A DNA stretch of 64,000 nt from Verrucomicrobiia bacterium (GTDB lineage Bacteria; Verrucomicrobiota; Verrucomicrobiia; Opitutales; Cerasicoccaceae): assembly GCA_030432235.1 (NCBI GenBank), contig JAUIHT010000001.1:186001-250000 (forward strand), given 5' to 3'. Position numbers and translations under genes: made by a program. Position 1 is the first letter of the stretch. Each line of letters starts with the position of its first letter. Shown here one piece after another: positions 52,844 to 60,835 of the stretch. The notes beneath the pieces were generated by a model. It was not told where the DNA came from. It did not search any database and was given only the letters and a program-made list of their open reading frames with translations.

Positions 52844-54451
52844 TCACGGGATAAATTTGTCCAGCACCTTGGCCGAGGAGATGACGCCAGGCAGGCCAGC
52901 GCCGGGATGGGTACCGGCGCCTACGAAGTACAGCCCCGCCACGTCCTCGCTTTTGTTGTGCGGGCGGAACCACGCGCTCTGCGTCAGCAGAGGCTCGAAC
53001 TGGAAGGCGCTGCCCGCGTAGGCGTCGAGACGGTCGTGGAAATCCTGTGGCGTGAAGAGCAGTTTGCTCACGATATGCTCGCGCAGGTCGGGCATGAGAT
53101 GCTCTTTTTCCAGAGAGGCAAAGATACGGTCGGCGTAGGCTTCCTTGAGCTGCGACCAGTCCTGGCCACCGCCCAAGTGCGGCACCGGGCTGAGCACGTA
53201 GAAGACGTCGCAACCCTCCGGGGCGAGGCTGGGGTCGGTGGCGCTGGGCCGGTGCAGATAGAGCGAAAAATCCTCCGCCACGATTTTCTTATCGAAGATG
53301 TCGGTCAGCAGGCCCTCGTAGCGTGGTCCCAGTACGATGCTGTGGTGAGGTAAATGCGGGTACTGCTTGTCCGTGCCGAAGTAGGCTACGAACAGACTCA
53401 TGGCGTAACGCATCTTTTCCAGGCGCCGGTCGGTCCACTTGCGGCGATGCTCGGGCTTGACCAGCTTGCGGTAGGTGTTGGCCACGTCGCCATTGGAAAT
53501 CACGATATCCGCGGGGAAGAACTCCTCGCCGGTCTTTTCGAAACGGTAGCCGGGCTGGCGATCGGCGGCGAGGTCTTCGTCCTGTTTGCCAAAGGCGACT
53601 TTGACTCCCTTAACCTTTCCGTTTTCCACCACGATTTCCTCGGCCCGCGCGCCGGTGATAAATGTCCCGCCGATGTCCTCGAACATTCTGACCAGGCCGC
53701 TGACCAGTTTGTTCGTCCCGCCCATGGCGAAGTGCACCCCCCAGGTTTTCTCCAGATAGTGGATCATCGCGTAAATGGCGGAGGAGCGCAGAGGGTTGCC
53801 ACCGATGAGCAGCGGCTCGAAGGAGAACACCTGGCGCAGGCACGGGTCCTTGATGAACTCGCCCACGCGGCTGAAGACCGGCTTGTCGGCGCGGAGGGCG
53901 ATGAGGTCCGGCGCGACGCGGATCATTTCGCCGAAGGAGTCGAAGGAGTGCGCGGCCAGGTCGGTGAAGGCGCGGTCGTAGACGCGGCGGCTGTAGTCCT
54001 GGAAGCGGCGGTAACCCTCGACATCGGAGGGGTTGAACTTCGCGATCTCGGCCTCAAGACGCTCCTGCTCACCGCGGTAGTCGAAGACGCGTCCGTCGTG
54101 GAAGTAGATGCGGTAAAAGGGATCGCAGGGGACGATCTCGACGTAGTCGGCCATTTTTTTGCCTGCGACTTCAGCCAGCTCATCGAGGACGAAAGGCACG
54201 GTCACGATAGTCGGCCCGGCGTCATAGGTGAAGCCCTGGTCTTTGTAGACATAGGCGCGGCCGCCGGGCTTGTCCCGCATTTCCAGAAGGGTCACCTGAT
54301 AGCCCTTGGCCTGGGTGCGAATGGCGGCGGCGAGCCCGCCAAAGCCACTGCCGATCACCACCGCCTTGCCCCGAGTGGAGTCGAGAGGCTTGCCCCGAGC
54401 GGAGTCGACTTTCTTGCTCTGAGCTTTGTCGAAGGGTGCGGAATCTTCCAT
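52844..54451 (-). CDS. CrtI/CrtN-type carotenoid (phytoene/diapophytoene) desaturase
   Basis: A 535-residue FAD enzyme. The dinucleotide motif is KAVVIGSGFGGLAAAIRTQAKG, then EMRDKPGGRAYVYKDQGFTYDAGPT, and the C-terminal FAD segment is GLYFVGAGTHPGAGLPGVISSAK. It desaturates long-chain polyenes; given HpnD-HpnE in the window, squalene or dehydrosqualene is a likely substrate. The first ~28 residues are translated from a short direct repeat. GTG codons within KAVVIG exist, but starting there would cut the motif, so ATG 54451 is kept. It is followed by a short DHp-like gene. Confidence 0.9.
   Translation of the reverse strand: MEDSAPFDKAQSKKVDSARGKPLDSTRGKAVVIGSGFGGLAAAIRTQAKGYQVTLLEMRDKPGGRAYVYKDQGFTYDAGPTIVTVPFVLDELAEVAGKKMADYVEIVPCDPFYRIYFHDGRVFDYRGEQERLEAEIAKFNPSDVEGYRRFQDYSRRVYDRAFTDLAAHSFDSFGEMIRVAPDLIALRADKPVFSRVGEFIKDPCLRQVFSFEPLLIGGNPLRSSAIYAMIHYLEKTWGVHFAMGGTNKLVSGLVRMFEDIGGTFITGARAEEIVVENGKVKGVKVAFGKQDEDLAADRQPGYRFEKTGEEFFPADIVISNGDVANTYRKLVKPEHRRKWTDRRLEKMRYAMSLFVAYFGTDKQYPHLPHHSIVLGPRYEGLLTDIFDKKIVAEDFSLYLHRPSATDPSLAPEGCDVFYVLSPVPHLGGGQDWSQLKEAYADRIFASLEKEHLMPDLREHIVSKLLFTPQDFHDRLDAYAGSAFQFEPLLTQSAWFRPHNKSEDVAGLYFVGAGTHPGAGLPGVISSAKVLDKFIP
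54365..54436. repeat. Three ~24-base tandem units in the 5' end of the desaturase gene
   Basis: CTTGCCCCGAGTGGAGTCGA (54365), CTTGCCCCGAGCGGAGTCGA (54389) and a diverged CTTGCTCTGAGCTTTGTCGA (54414) follow each other at ~24-base intervals. Because the period is a multiple of three they encode a repeating Asp-Ser-x-Arg-Gly-Lys peptide. Confidence 0.85.
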
Positions 54452-54523
54452 GCGGTGTGAGGATTAAGACTCCGCGCCTGCTGGCAAGCTGCTGTATGCG
54501 TTTTTTCTAAACTAGTACCCGGC

Positions 54524-54715
54524 CTACTTGAATTGCTCCAGCTCCCTAACCTTTTCGATGCAGCGAATGATGCAGCCTTCGATGTTGTTTAGTTGGGGTT
54601 GTAGCTTTGAATCAACCTCTCCGCGTTGCATCAGCTCAATCGTCATGCGCATCGTAGCCAGTTGATTGTTCAGATCGTGGGAAATTTTACTAATGGATGG
54701 TTCGATATCGTTCAT
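54524..54715 (-). CDS. Stand-alone DHp (histidine-phosphotransfer helical hairpin)-like mini protein
   Basis: A 63-residue protein, ATG 54715. The H-box-like helix ISKISHDLNNQLATMRMTIEL has a His-Asp-Leu-Asn-Asn core as in HisKA domains, and a second helix is NNIEGCIIRCIEKVRELEQF. There is no ATPase or sensor domain. It could be a phosphotransfer adaptor like Spo0B/ChpT in miniature, or a leftover kinase fragment. An orphan response regulator exists at 38458. It would be transcribed just upstream of the desaturase gene. Confidence 0.55.
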   Translation of the reverse strand: MNDIEPSISKISHDLNNQLATMRMTIELMQRGEVDSKLQPQLNNIEGCIIRCIEKVRELEQFK

Positions 54716-54882
54716 GGGTTGGACATCCGAGGCTAGCAGAAGTTATTTATTTTTCAGAGATGCTCTGTAATTGCGACATCATTGTTACAAATTCAACCGT
54801 TAAGCGCAGCTTGTAAACACCAAAAGAAATTGCCTTTTTGTCCTGATAGCTTGAATAGTCCAGTTCTTAACCTAACTTCTCG

Positions 54883-55350
54883 TTGATGGCCAAGCGTAAG
54901 AAAAACAAACCCGACACCAACACCATTGCAGAAGTCCTCCGGCCGGTCCTGGCGGACACCTATGCTTTGATGGCGCAGACGCATCTGTGCCACTGGAATG
55001 TGGAGGGGCCGAGCTTCTTCGCCCTTCATGCTGCCTTTGAGGCGCAATACACCGAGCTTTTTACCGCGGCGGACGAAATCGCCGAGCGCATCCGTGCCTT
55101 GGGGGATTACTCGCCGGGTGGTCTGGCCACCCTGGCAGGCATCGCCAAGATGGCGGAGTTGCCCGAGCGCGCCACCGCGGAAAAGATGGCTGCCTCCCTG
55201 ATCGAGAACCACACCAAGCTCATCAAGGACGCTGCCAAGGCCCGCGAAGTGGCCTCGGATGTGGAGGACAAGGAAACCGAAGACCTCATGATCGCCCGCA
55301 TCCAGGTACACGAAAAGACCGTCTGGATGCTCAAAAGCTTCCTGAAGTAG
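54883..55350 (+). CDS. dps: Dps-family ferritin-like protein
   Basis: A 155-residue protein (or 154 from ATG 54886). The ferroxidase-site segments THLCHWNVEGPSFFALHAAFE and YTELFTAADEIAERIRALG are conserved Dps features (His, Asp and Glu ligands). The basic start MAKRKKNKPD may contact DNA. It would store iron and protect DNA from peroxide, a sensible complement to an iron-controlled suf system. Palindromic repeats follow immediately. Confidence 0.92.
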   Translation: MMAKRKKNKPDTNTIAEVLRPVLADTYALMAQTHLCHWNVEGPSFFALHAAFEAQYTELFTAADEIAERIRALGDYSPGGLATLAGIAKMAELPERATAEKMAASLIENHTKLIKDAAKAREVASDVEDKETEDLMIARIQVHEKTVWMLKSFLK

Positions 55351-55371
55351 CAGGGCAGCGGCCCTGCACCC

Positions 55372-55425
55372 GAGATGCTCCGCATCTCAATGGGGCTTAG
55401 CCCCATGCCGTTCATGCTTCGCATG
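55372..55425. repeat. Cluster of short perfect palindromes after dps
   Basis: GAGATGCTCCGCATCTC (55372-55388), ATGGGGCTTAGCCCCAT (55390-55406) and CATGCTTCGCATG (55413-55425) lie almost end to end. They are non-coding. Confidence 0.75.
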
Positions 55426-55482
55426 GCGCTGGTGCTTTGAGTTGGCTCTCAAGCTTGTTGGTTGAGTAGCCTCATGGTTATT

Positions 55483-55582
55483 TTTTGCGGCAAAGGAGCG
55501 ATGGAGGAACGACATCCGCTTTGCCGCAAAATAATGTCCCGTGCGGTCACGCACCGCGGGGTTTGGGGGCGCGTAGCCCCCA
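55483..55582. repeat. Hairpin plus second copy of the GTGCGGyCACGCACC repeat
   Basis: TTTTGCGGCAAAG (55483-55495) pairs perfectly with CTTTGCCGCAAAA (55519-55531). Nine bases later the unit GTGCGGTCACGCACCGCGGGG plus GGGGGCGCGTAGCCCCC (55540-55582) repeats the element at 52791. Confidence 0.8.
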
Positions 55583-55593
55583 TGAAAACTCAG

Positions 55594-56961
55594 TCACTCC
55601 ACGCGTTTGGCGGCGTAGGAGCTGAGCTTTTCCTCGACCAGCAGGGCCTTGGCGGGGCCACGTTTGCCTGGAGCTTGGAAGTTGAGCGTCATATCGCCCT
55701 TGGCCAGGCCGAAGCGGGTGTCCGTAATGGGATAGAGACGGTAAGTGGCGCCGCCCGGCAGGGTGGCGTAGAGCCGCTGTCCGGCGCGGGTGACTTCGAT
55801 GTTCGCGCCCGGCGCGATGTTGTACGTGCCCGGATAGCGCGCCAGGACGGCTTCGGGCAAACGCATGAGCGGCGGGAAGTCGCCCAGCGGAAACACCTCC
55901 GGGGCCAGCAGGTAGAAGCCGATTTCGTCGACGCTCAGGCTGGTGTTGGTCAGCACGGCCACACCGATGCGCCGCCCGGGATTGAAGCCGATGAAGGCCG
56001 CGTAGCCGCCGGTCAGGCCGTTGTGCCAGAAGACCGTGGTGCCCTCCTTGTTGGTGATTTGCCAGCCGTAGCCGGAGAGGGTGTCCTTGTCGCCGGTGGG
56101 GACGATGGGGGTGTGGGTGACGGAGAAGGCTTTGACCTTGGACGTCTTGATCATGCCCATCTGCGCCTTCAGGTACTGCAAAAGGTCCTCGGCGGTGGAC
56201 TTCAGCGCGCCCGCGCCCTGGAGCACCCCCCAGTCGGTGGACTTGGCGGGGGAAAGGCCCTCGTGGGGCGGGGCCAGACGCTTTTGCTGCTCCTCGCTGA
56301 GCGTGACCACGGTGTCTTTCAATTTCAGCGGTCCGGTGATGCGCTCGGTGACGATTTCCTCGTAGGGCTGGCCCATGCGCAGCTCCAGCAAGTGCCCGAG
56401 CAGGCCGTAGCCGAGGTCGCTGTGGACGTAGTTGCTGCCGGGGCGAAAGCCGTAGCCGGTCATGGGCAAATCGCGGTAGAGCGCGGCCTCGTCGTAATCG
56501 GCGAGGGGATTGGCCGGGTCGGCGGGTTTCAGGTCGAGCGGCTGGGGCGGCAGGCCGCTGGAGTGGGTGGCGAGCTGATGAAGGTTGATATACTCGCCGT
56601 CGAAGATAGGCGGCTGGGCGTCCTGTGGCAGGAGCGCGGCGGCGGTGGTTTTCCAGGTCAGCTGCCGCGCCTGCACGAGGTCGGAAACGGTGGCGGCGGT
56701 GAAGACCTTGGTCACGCCGCCGATTTCGAAAATCGTATTCTTGTCCGGTTTGGTGGGGTCGCCCGCCTCCAGGTTTCCGGCGGTCAGGTACTCCTCGCCC
56801 ATACTGGTGACCACGCCGATGACGATGGCCTGGTTCAGCTCACGGTCCATGCGCTCGTTCAGGTGCAGTCGCAGTGTACTTTCCACCTGGGGGTCGAGGG
56901 CGAGCAGGGTGGTGGCGAATCCGAGGGACAGCGAGGCGAGGATTTTCGTTTTCAGAATCAC
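55594..56961 (-). CDS. Exported class C beta-lactamase-fold protein lacking the catalytic serine
   Basis: A 455-residue protein with signal MILKTKILASLSLGFATTLL. It clearly follows the serine-hydrolase/beta-lactamase family, but the SxxK motif reads EIGGVTKVFTA: Gly82 replaces the nucleophilic Ser while Lys85 stays. The YxN motif is replaced by HSD in YVHSDLGYGLLG. The HNGLTGGYAAFIGFNPG third motif is intact, and a lipocalin-like C-terminal domain follows. It may bind peptidoglycan or a peptide rather than cut it. Confidence 0.82.
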   Translation of the reverse strand: MILKTKILASLSLGFATTLLALDPQVESTLRLHLNERMDRELNQAIVIGVVTSMGEEYLTAGNLEAGDPTKPDKNTIFEIGGVTKVFTAATVSDLVQARQLTWKTTAAALLPQDAQPPIFDGEYINLHQLATHSSGLPPQPLDLKPADPANPLADYDEAALYRDLPMTGYGFRPGSNYVHSDLGYGLLGHLLELRMGQPYEEIVTERITGPLKLKDTVVTLSEEQQKRLAPPHEGLSPAKSTDWGVLQGAGALKSTAEDLLQYLKAQMGMIKTSKVKAFSVTHTPIVPTGDKDTLSGYGWQITNKEGTTVFWHNGLTGGYAAFIGFNPGRRIGVAVLTNTSLSVDEIGFYLLAPEVFPLGDFPPLMRLPEAVLARYPGTYNIAPGANIEVTRAGQRLYATLPGGATYRLYPITDTRFGLAKGDMTLNFQAPGKRGPAKALLVEEKLSSYAAKRVE

Positions 56962-57006
56962 GCCCGCCAGCCTACGCGAATTACGGGAAGCGACAACGAG
57001 ATTTTG

Positions 57007-57205
57007 GCCGCAGATTTACGCAGATGAAACGCAGATAAGCGGGTAGATTTGAACCACTGATGCACACTGATTAACACTGATAAAAATATCTCTTCTTTTA
57101 GATATCTATGTCCATCGGTGTGCATCAGTGGTTTATTCGTTTTTGGGGATTAGTAGTAAGGCTGTTGAATCCATAATCTGCGTTTCATCTGCGGAAATCT
57201 GCGGC
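57007..57205. repeat. Nested inverted word repeats (two families, ~200 bases)
   Basis: The outer arms at 57007-57036 and 57176-57205 match at 29 of 30 positions (CGCAGAT words). Within them an AACCACTGATGCACACTGAT arm (57052) faces ATCGGTGTGCATCAGTGGTT (57114-57133), the same family as at 4296-4404. The ~30-base AT-rich loop in the centre is itself partly palindromic. Confidence 0.9.
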
Positions 57206-57261
57206 TAAATATTTTAATAACCTTGGCGTGCTCTGCGTCTCTGCCTGAGAATCATACTGAT

Positions 57262-58260
57262 ATGGAAATCAAACTTTCCTCGCCCCTCGATATGCACCTG
57301 CACCTGCGCGAGGGTGACATGCTCAAAACCGTCGTCCCGCTCACGGCGGATACCTTCGCCGGGGCCGTCATCATGCCCAACCTCGTGCCGCCGGTCGACA
57401 ACCTCGAGCGCCTGCGGGCCTACCGCGCGGAGATTTTGGAAGGGGTTGGCGGGCATGCCTTCGAGCCCTTCATGACCCTTTTCCTCAAAAACTACACGGA
57501 AGAGCAGTTGCTGGCGGCGCGGGAGGAAATCATCGGAATAAAACTCTACCCCGCGGGCATCACCACCAACAGCAGCGGCGGCGTGGCCAGCCTGGAAGCG
57601 GCGGAGCAGACCCTCGCCCTCATGGAAAAGCTCGGCATCCGGCTCATGGTCCACGGCGAGACCAACGCCTTTGTCATGGACCGCGAGGCAGACTTCCTCC
57701 CGGTCTACGAGCGCTGGGCGCAAAAGTTCCCCAAGCTCCAAATCGTCATGGAGCACATCACGACGGCCTCCGCCGTGGCCCTGCTCGACCGCTACGAGAA
57801 CCTCCACGCCACCGTCACGCTCCAGCATTTATTAATCACCCTCGACGACGTCGCCGGGGGCCTGCTCAACCCGCACCTCTTTTGTAAGCCCATAGCAAAA
57901 CGCCCCGAAGACCGCGAGGCCCTCGCCGCCGCCGCGCTCCAGGCCCACCCCAAGCTCAGCTTCGGAAGCGACAGCGCCCCGCACCCCATCTCCAAAAAGG
58001 AGTGCTGCGGCTGCGCCGCCGGGGTCTTCACCGCGCCCATCGCGCTGCAGGTCCTCGCCGGGTTCTTCGAAGAGCACGGCAAGCTCGACAACCTGCAAAC
58101 ATTCGTCAGCGACAACGCCCACCGCATCTATGGCGTCACCCCGCCCACGAAGACCGTCACCTTGGAGAAAACACCCTTCACCATCCCCGCGAAATACGGA
58201 GAAGTCGTCCCCATGTGGGCCGGACGGGAGATAGCGTGGAGCGTCAAGAGTGTGGCGTAG
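57262..58260 (+). CDS. pyrC: Dihydroorotase, class II (PyrC type)
   Basis: A 332-residue enzyme. It cyclises carbamoyl-aspartate to dihydroorotate in pyrimidine synthesis. [11 protein letters not shown] carries the first metal His pair, [14 protein letters not shown] the carbamylated Lys, MVHGE and MEHITT further His ligands, and FGSDSAPHP the catalytic Asp. ATG 57262 follows the nested repeat directly, so its promoter must lie within or beyond the repeat. Confidence 0.95.
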   Translation: MEIKLSSPLDMHLHLREGDMLKTVVPLTADTFAGAVIMPNLVPPVDNLERLRAYRAEILEGVGGHAFEPFMTLFLKNYTEEQLLAAREEIIGIKLYPAGITTNSSGGVASLEAAEQTLALMEKLGIRLMVHGETNAFVMDREADFLPVYERWAQKFPKLQIVMEHITTASAVALLDRYENLHATVTLQHLLITLDDVAGGLLNPHLFCKPIAKRPEDREALAAAALQAHPKLSFGSDSAPHPISKKECCGCAAGVFTAPIALQVLAGFFEEHGKLDNLQTFVSDNAHRIYGVTPPTKTVTLEKTPFTIPAKYGEVVPMWAGREIAWSVKSVA

Positions 58261-58281
58261 GGGGAAGCACCTTCCCGTTTT

Positions 58282-59172
58282 TTATGCTTTCGAGTGCCGT
58301 AACGGATACATTTCTTCAGTAGACTTCGCTGGGCGCTCCAATTCTGGTAGTGGAATCCCTTCTTTCTTTAACACCCCATGTGTTTGTTTCTGGATGATAC
58401 TTGAGGCGTAAGTGAAATTATCTATGAACTTATCTTTGTCGGTTAAGGAATCGTTTACAAAATAGTGTTCTCCGTCCGTTGCGAGATTTCTTCCAGATGT
58501 GCTCAGTGCCCAAAATTTTTTTATATCAATATCCTTAATCTCTCTGTTGGAATAGTAAAACCGTTGGTCATCACAACTGTAGTGATTTCCTAAATAGGTC
58601 CAATATCTCGAATTTGCATTTTTAATTCTAATGCCACTGCAATAAACGTGATTGGCGTCTCTCGCATATTCATTACCTAATGATTGAATTGTTGAAGGAT
58701 CTGCACCTCTTACAGTCATGACGGTTTGTCCGGTCATGTTGTCTCTGAAGTAGACGCCATTTTTATCTTTAGCATAAGAGGTATAACTTACGCTGTAGAT
58801 ATACCTGGTTTTGGGGACCATACCTGAGTCTAGTACCTCAAAAGATTGAAGATCTACCCGTTTGATGGGCCCACACCAATCATAGATAGTGCCAGCGTCA
58901 CGTATGAAAACTGCATTCAAGTGCTGGAAAGTTTTTCGGTCCAGTTTTCCTTTACGGAATATACTGCCGCTACAAAAAACGTAATTTTTATCTATTGCCC
59001 AAGGCCCAGGGAGCTCCTTGAAAGTTGCGGCGTCAGCTTTGGAAAGTAGGACCTTGTTGATTGGAATGTCCTCCCCTTTGTCTATCAGTTGCAGACCACC
59101 TTTGAGGTATACTTTTCCATTCCTGATAGTGTAGTTCTCGTTAAATGGATGATATGGCATGAATTTAAGCAT
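58282..59172 (-). CDS. DKNYY-repeat protein, AT-rich
   Basis: A 296-residue protein with repeated AIDKNYVFCSG-like units: AKDKNGVYFRD, ARDANHVYCSG, SCDDQRFYYSN and ATDGEHYFVND. This is the DKNYY family pattern, usually of unknown function in bacteria. No signal peptide is visible at the chosen start; ATG 59160 is an alternative. Its codons are far more AT-rich than those of pyrC next door, a sign of acquisition. It lies next to the repeat cluster. Confidence 0.8.
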   Translation of the reverse strand: MLKFMPYHPFNENYTIRNGKVYLKGGLQLIDKGEDIPINKVLLSKADAATFKELPGPWAIDKNYVFCSGSIFRKGKLDRKTFQHLNAVFIRDAGTIYDWCGPIKRVDLQSFEVLDSGMVPKTRYIYSVSYTSYAKDKNGVYFRDNMTGQTVMTVRGADPSTIQSLGNEYARDANHVYCSGIRIKNANSRYWTYLGNHYSCDDQRFYYSNREIKDIDIKKFWALSTSGRNLATDGEHYFVNDSLTDKDKFIDNFTYASSIIQKQTHGVLKKEGIPLPELERPAKSTEEMYPLRHSKA

Positions 59173-60158
59173 GAGAATGTGTCAGATTACATAGCAAATG
59201 TTTTAGTTCGCTTTGTTCATTTTCGCTTTTAGGAGCTTGACTGGAGTCTGCGCGCGACCATTTGACATATATCGTCAACCTCCCCGCAAGCCGGAGGTTT
59301 GGCAGTGCTTAGCCGGTGCTTGAGCGCCTTGGGGCGCGACACCGCCGGGACCCGTTTGAGCATCTCGCATCCCTCTGGGATGCATGGTGGGCGGTGGATG
59401 GTTTCCGGGGGTGTCGTTCGTGCCTCACTCAACCCCCGGCTAATCTCTGGCATCCCTCCGGGATGGTAGAGATGGTGGCGGCGGGGGCCGGAATGTGGGA
59501 GACGATGGCGTGGGGAGCTGCGCCTGACCTGAAGGGGTGCTTCCTTGCGCATCCCACAACCCCAACGGGGTTGCCTCTCTTAGCGAAGGGATGCCCGGCA
59601 CGAGCGGAGCGAGGGCCAATCCCTGGAGGGCGGTTTACCCTGTCAACGCCAACCCCAAGGGGGTTGCCTCATCGGGTAAATAGGAGGCGCGGATGCAACC
59701 CCGTTGGGGTTGTTTGGTGGGGGCGATGGCGGGACCCAGGGATTGGCATCCCTGGGCTATGAGATGAAACCCCGTCGGGGTTGTGGGAGCACCCCAAACA
59801 TTGTATCTATCAGGCCAAGGGCCTGAACCAGCATAGCCTGGGGCAACGCCTCAGGAACGCCCACCCTCACACAAGACGCAGGCTGAAGGTCTGCACCAAC
59901 CATCACCCCGGAAAACCGCATGACCGCCATGCAAAGCCCGACGGTCGCCATTGGTGCAGGCTTACAGCCTGCATGCGTCTCACTCACCTACACCTGGGGC
60001 GGTGCCCCAGGCTACGATGGGTAAGGCCTTTGGCCTTTTGGGTGCTGGGCTTGTTGCCTCCTGGGGTAGGCGTAGCCTTGGTACGACAAGCTCACCACAG
60101 GCCAGGCAAGCCGCGCGTTGCCTCTCAGGGGAGTGCCCTCAGTCGCCCGAGTGGTTCC
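59173..60158. repeat. 986-base non-coding repeat cluster
   Basis: The stretch is packed with short palindromes: GCATCCCTCTGGGATGC (59367) and CATCCCTCCGGGATG (59451); CAACCCC-N3-GGGGTTG at 59557, 59650, 59696 and a trimmed one at 59768; CCTGGGGCGGTGCCCCAGG (~59992), CAGGCCAAGGGCCTG (~59811) and GCAGGCTTACAGCCTGC (~59957). Spacings are irregular (46-180 bases). Open frames crossing it have no credible product. Confidence 0.85.
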
Positions 60159-60680
60159 TTAGCGGCGTTGACGGCGGATGAGGGCCACCGCGCCCATCAG
60201 GATGCCCGCCAGCGCGGCATAGGTCGACGGCTCGGGAACGGGCGTCAGGGCGCCGTCCGCGGCGGAACCGGAAAAGGAGCCGAGTGCAAAGCCCTCGATG
60301 GGCTCGGAAGGCAGCCCGTACGTCTTATTCGTCAGAGTCACGGTGAGCGAGCCGCCCGTGATGGTAAAGGGGTCGTCCGCGCCGAAGCCGGAAATCGTGT
60401 TGTCCCCGGAATTATACATCAAATAGGAAAAGGTGACCCCCGAGGCGGTGCCCGTGAAGTTGTTGCTGACCTGTGTCACCCCGGTGCCATCCGTCGAGCC
60501 CGTCCACGCCGAGAGGAAGACCGTCTCAGTGCTCCCTCCGGTATAGGTGCCGGTGCCTGTATAGGTAAACGTGATGTAGCGGTCGGCGCCGGCGTCCAAC
60601 AAGCTGACTTCCATCGCGGCCTGGGTGACACTTGCGAGCAGCGTTAAGGAAATTCCAGACAGAAGCAGTTTGAGTTTCAT
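60159..60680 (-). CDS. PEP-CTERM sorted exported protein
   Basis: A 173-residue protein from ATG 60680, with signal MKLKLLLSGISLTLLASVTQA. The mature part is Thr/Ser/Gly-rich and looks like a beta-sandwich (YITFTYTGTGTYTGGSTET). The C-terminus is a full sorting signal: VPEPSTYAALAG, a hydrophobic helix, and RRQRR. It should be handled by an exosortase (not in the window) and delivered to the envelope or matrix. Confidence 0.9.
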   Translation of the reverse strand: MKLKLLLSGISLTLLASVTQAAMEVSLLDAGADRYITFTYTGTGTYTGGSTETVFLSAWTGSTDGTGVTQVSNNFTGTASGVTFSYLMYNSGDNTISGFGADDPFTITGGSLTVTLTNKTYGLPSEPIEGFALGSFSGSAADGALTPVPEPSTYAALAGILMGAVALIRRQRR

Positions 60681-60835
60681 GTGGGTAATCCAAACGCAGA
60701 AAGCAGGATCGCTCAAGTTCATTCCGGTGTCATTCGTCCGGAGTCTCTTGCGCAAAGGCACGCAGACACACAGATGGGCCCGCAAGCAATTTACCTGGCC
60801 CGCTGGGTCAACCGTCGCGGCGGGCTGAGGGGTGT

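Noticed and set aside
55462-57027. 521-codon frame opposite the beta-lactamase-fold gene
   Set aside because: The minus-strand protein has a signal peptide and family motifs; this frame starts inside a repeat and has none.
59367-60015. CRISPR array in the repeat cluster
   Set aside because: The repeated units are 15-19 base palindromes of several families, with irregular spacing of 46-180 bases. No cas gene is present.
59781-60647. 288-codon frame across the repeat cluster
   Set aside because: It is built from translated palindromes and then overlaps the PEP-CTERM gene on the other strand.
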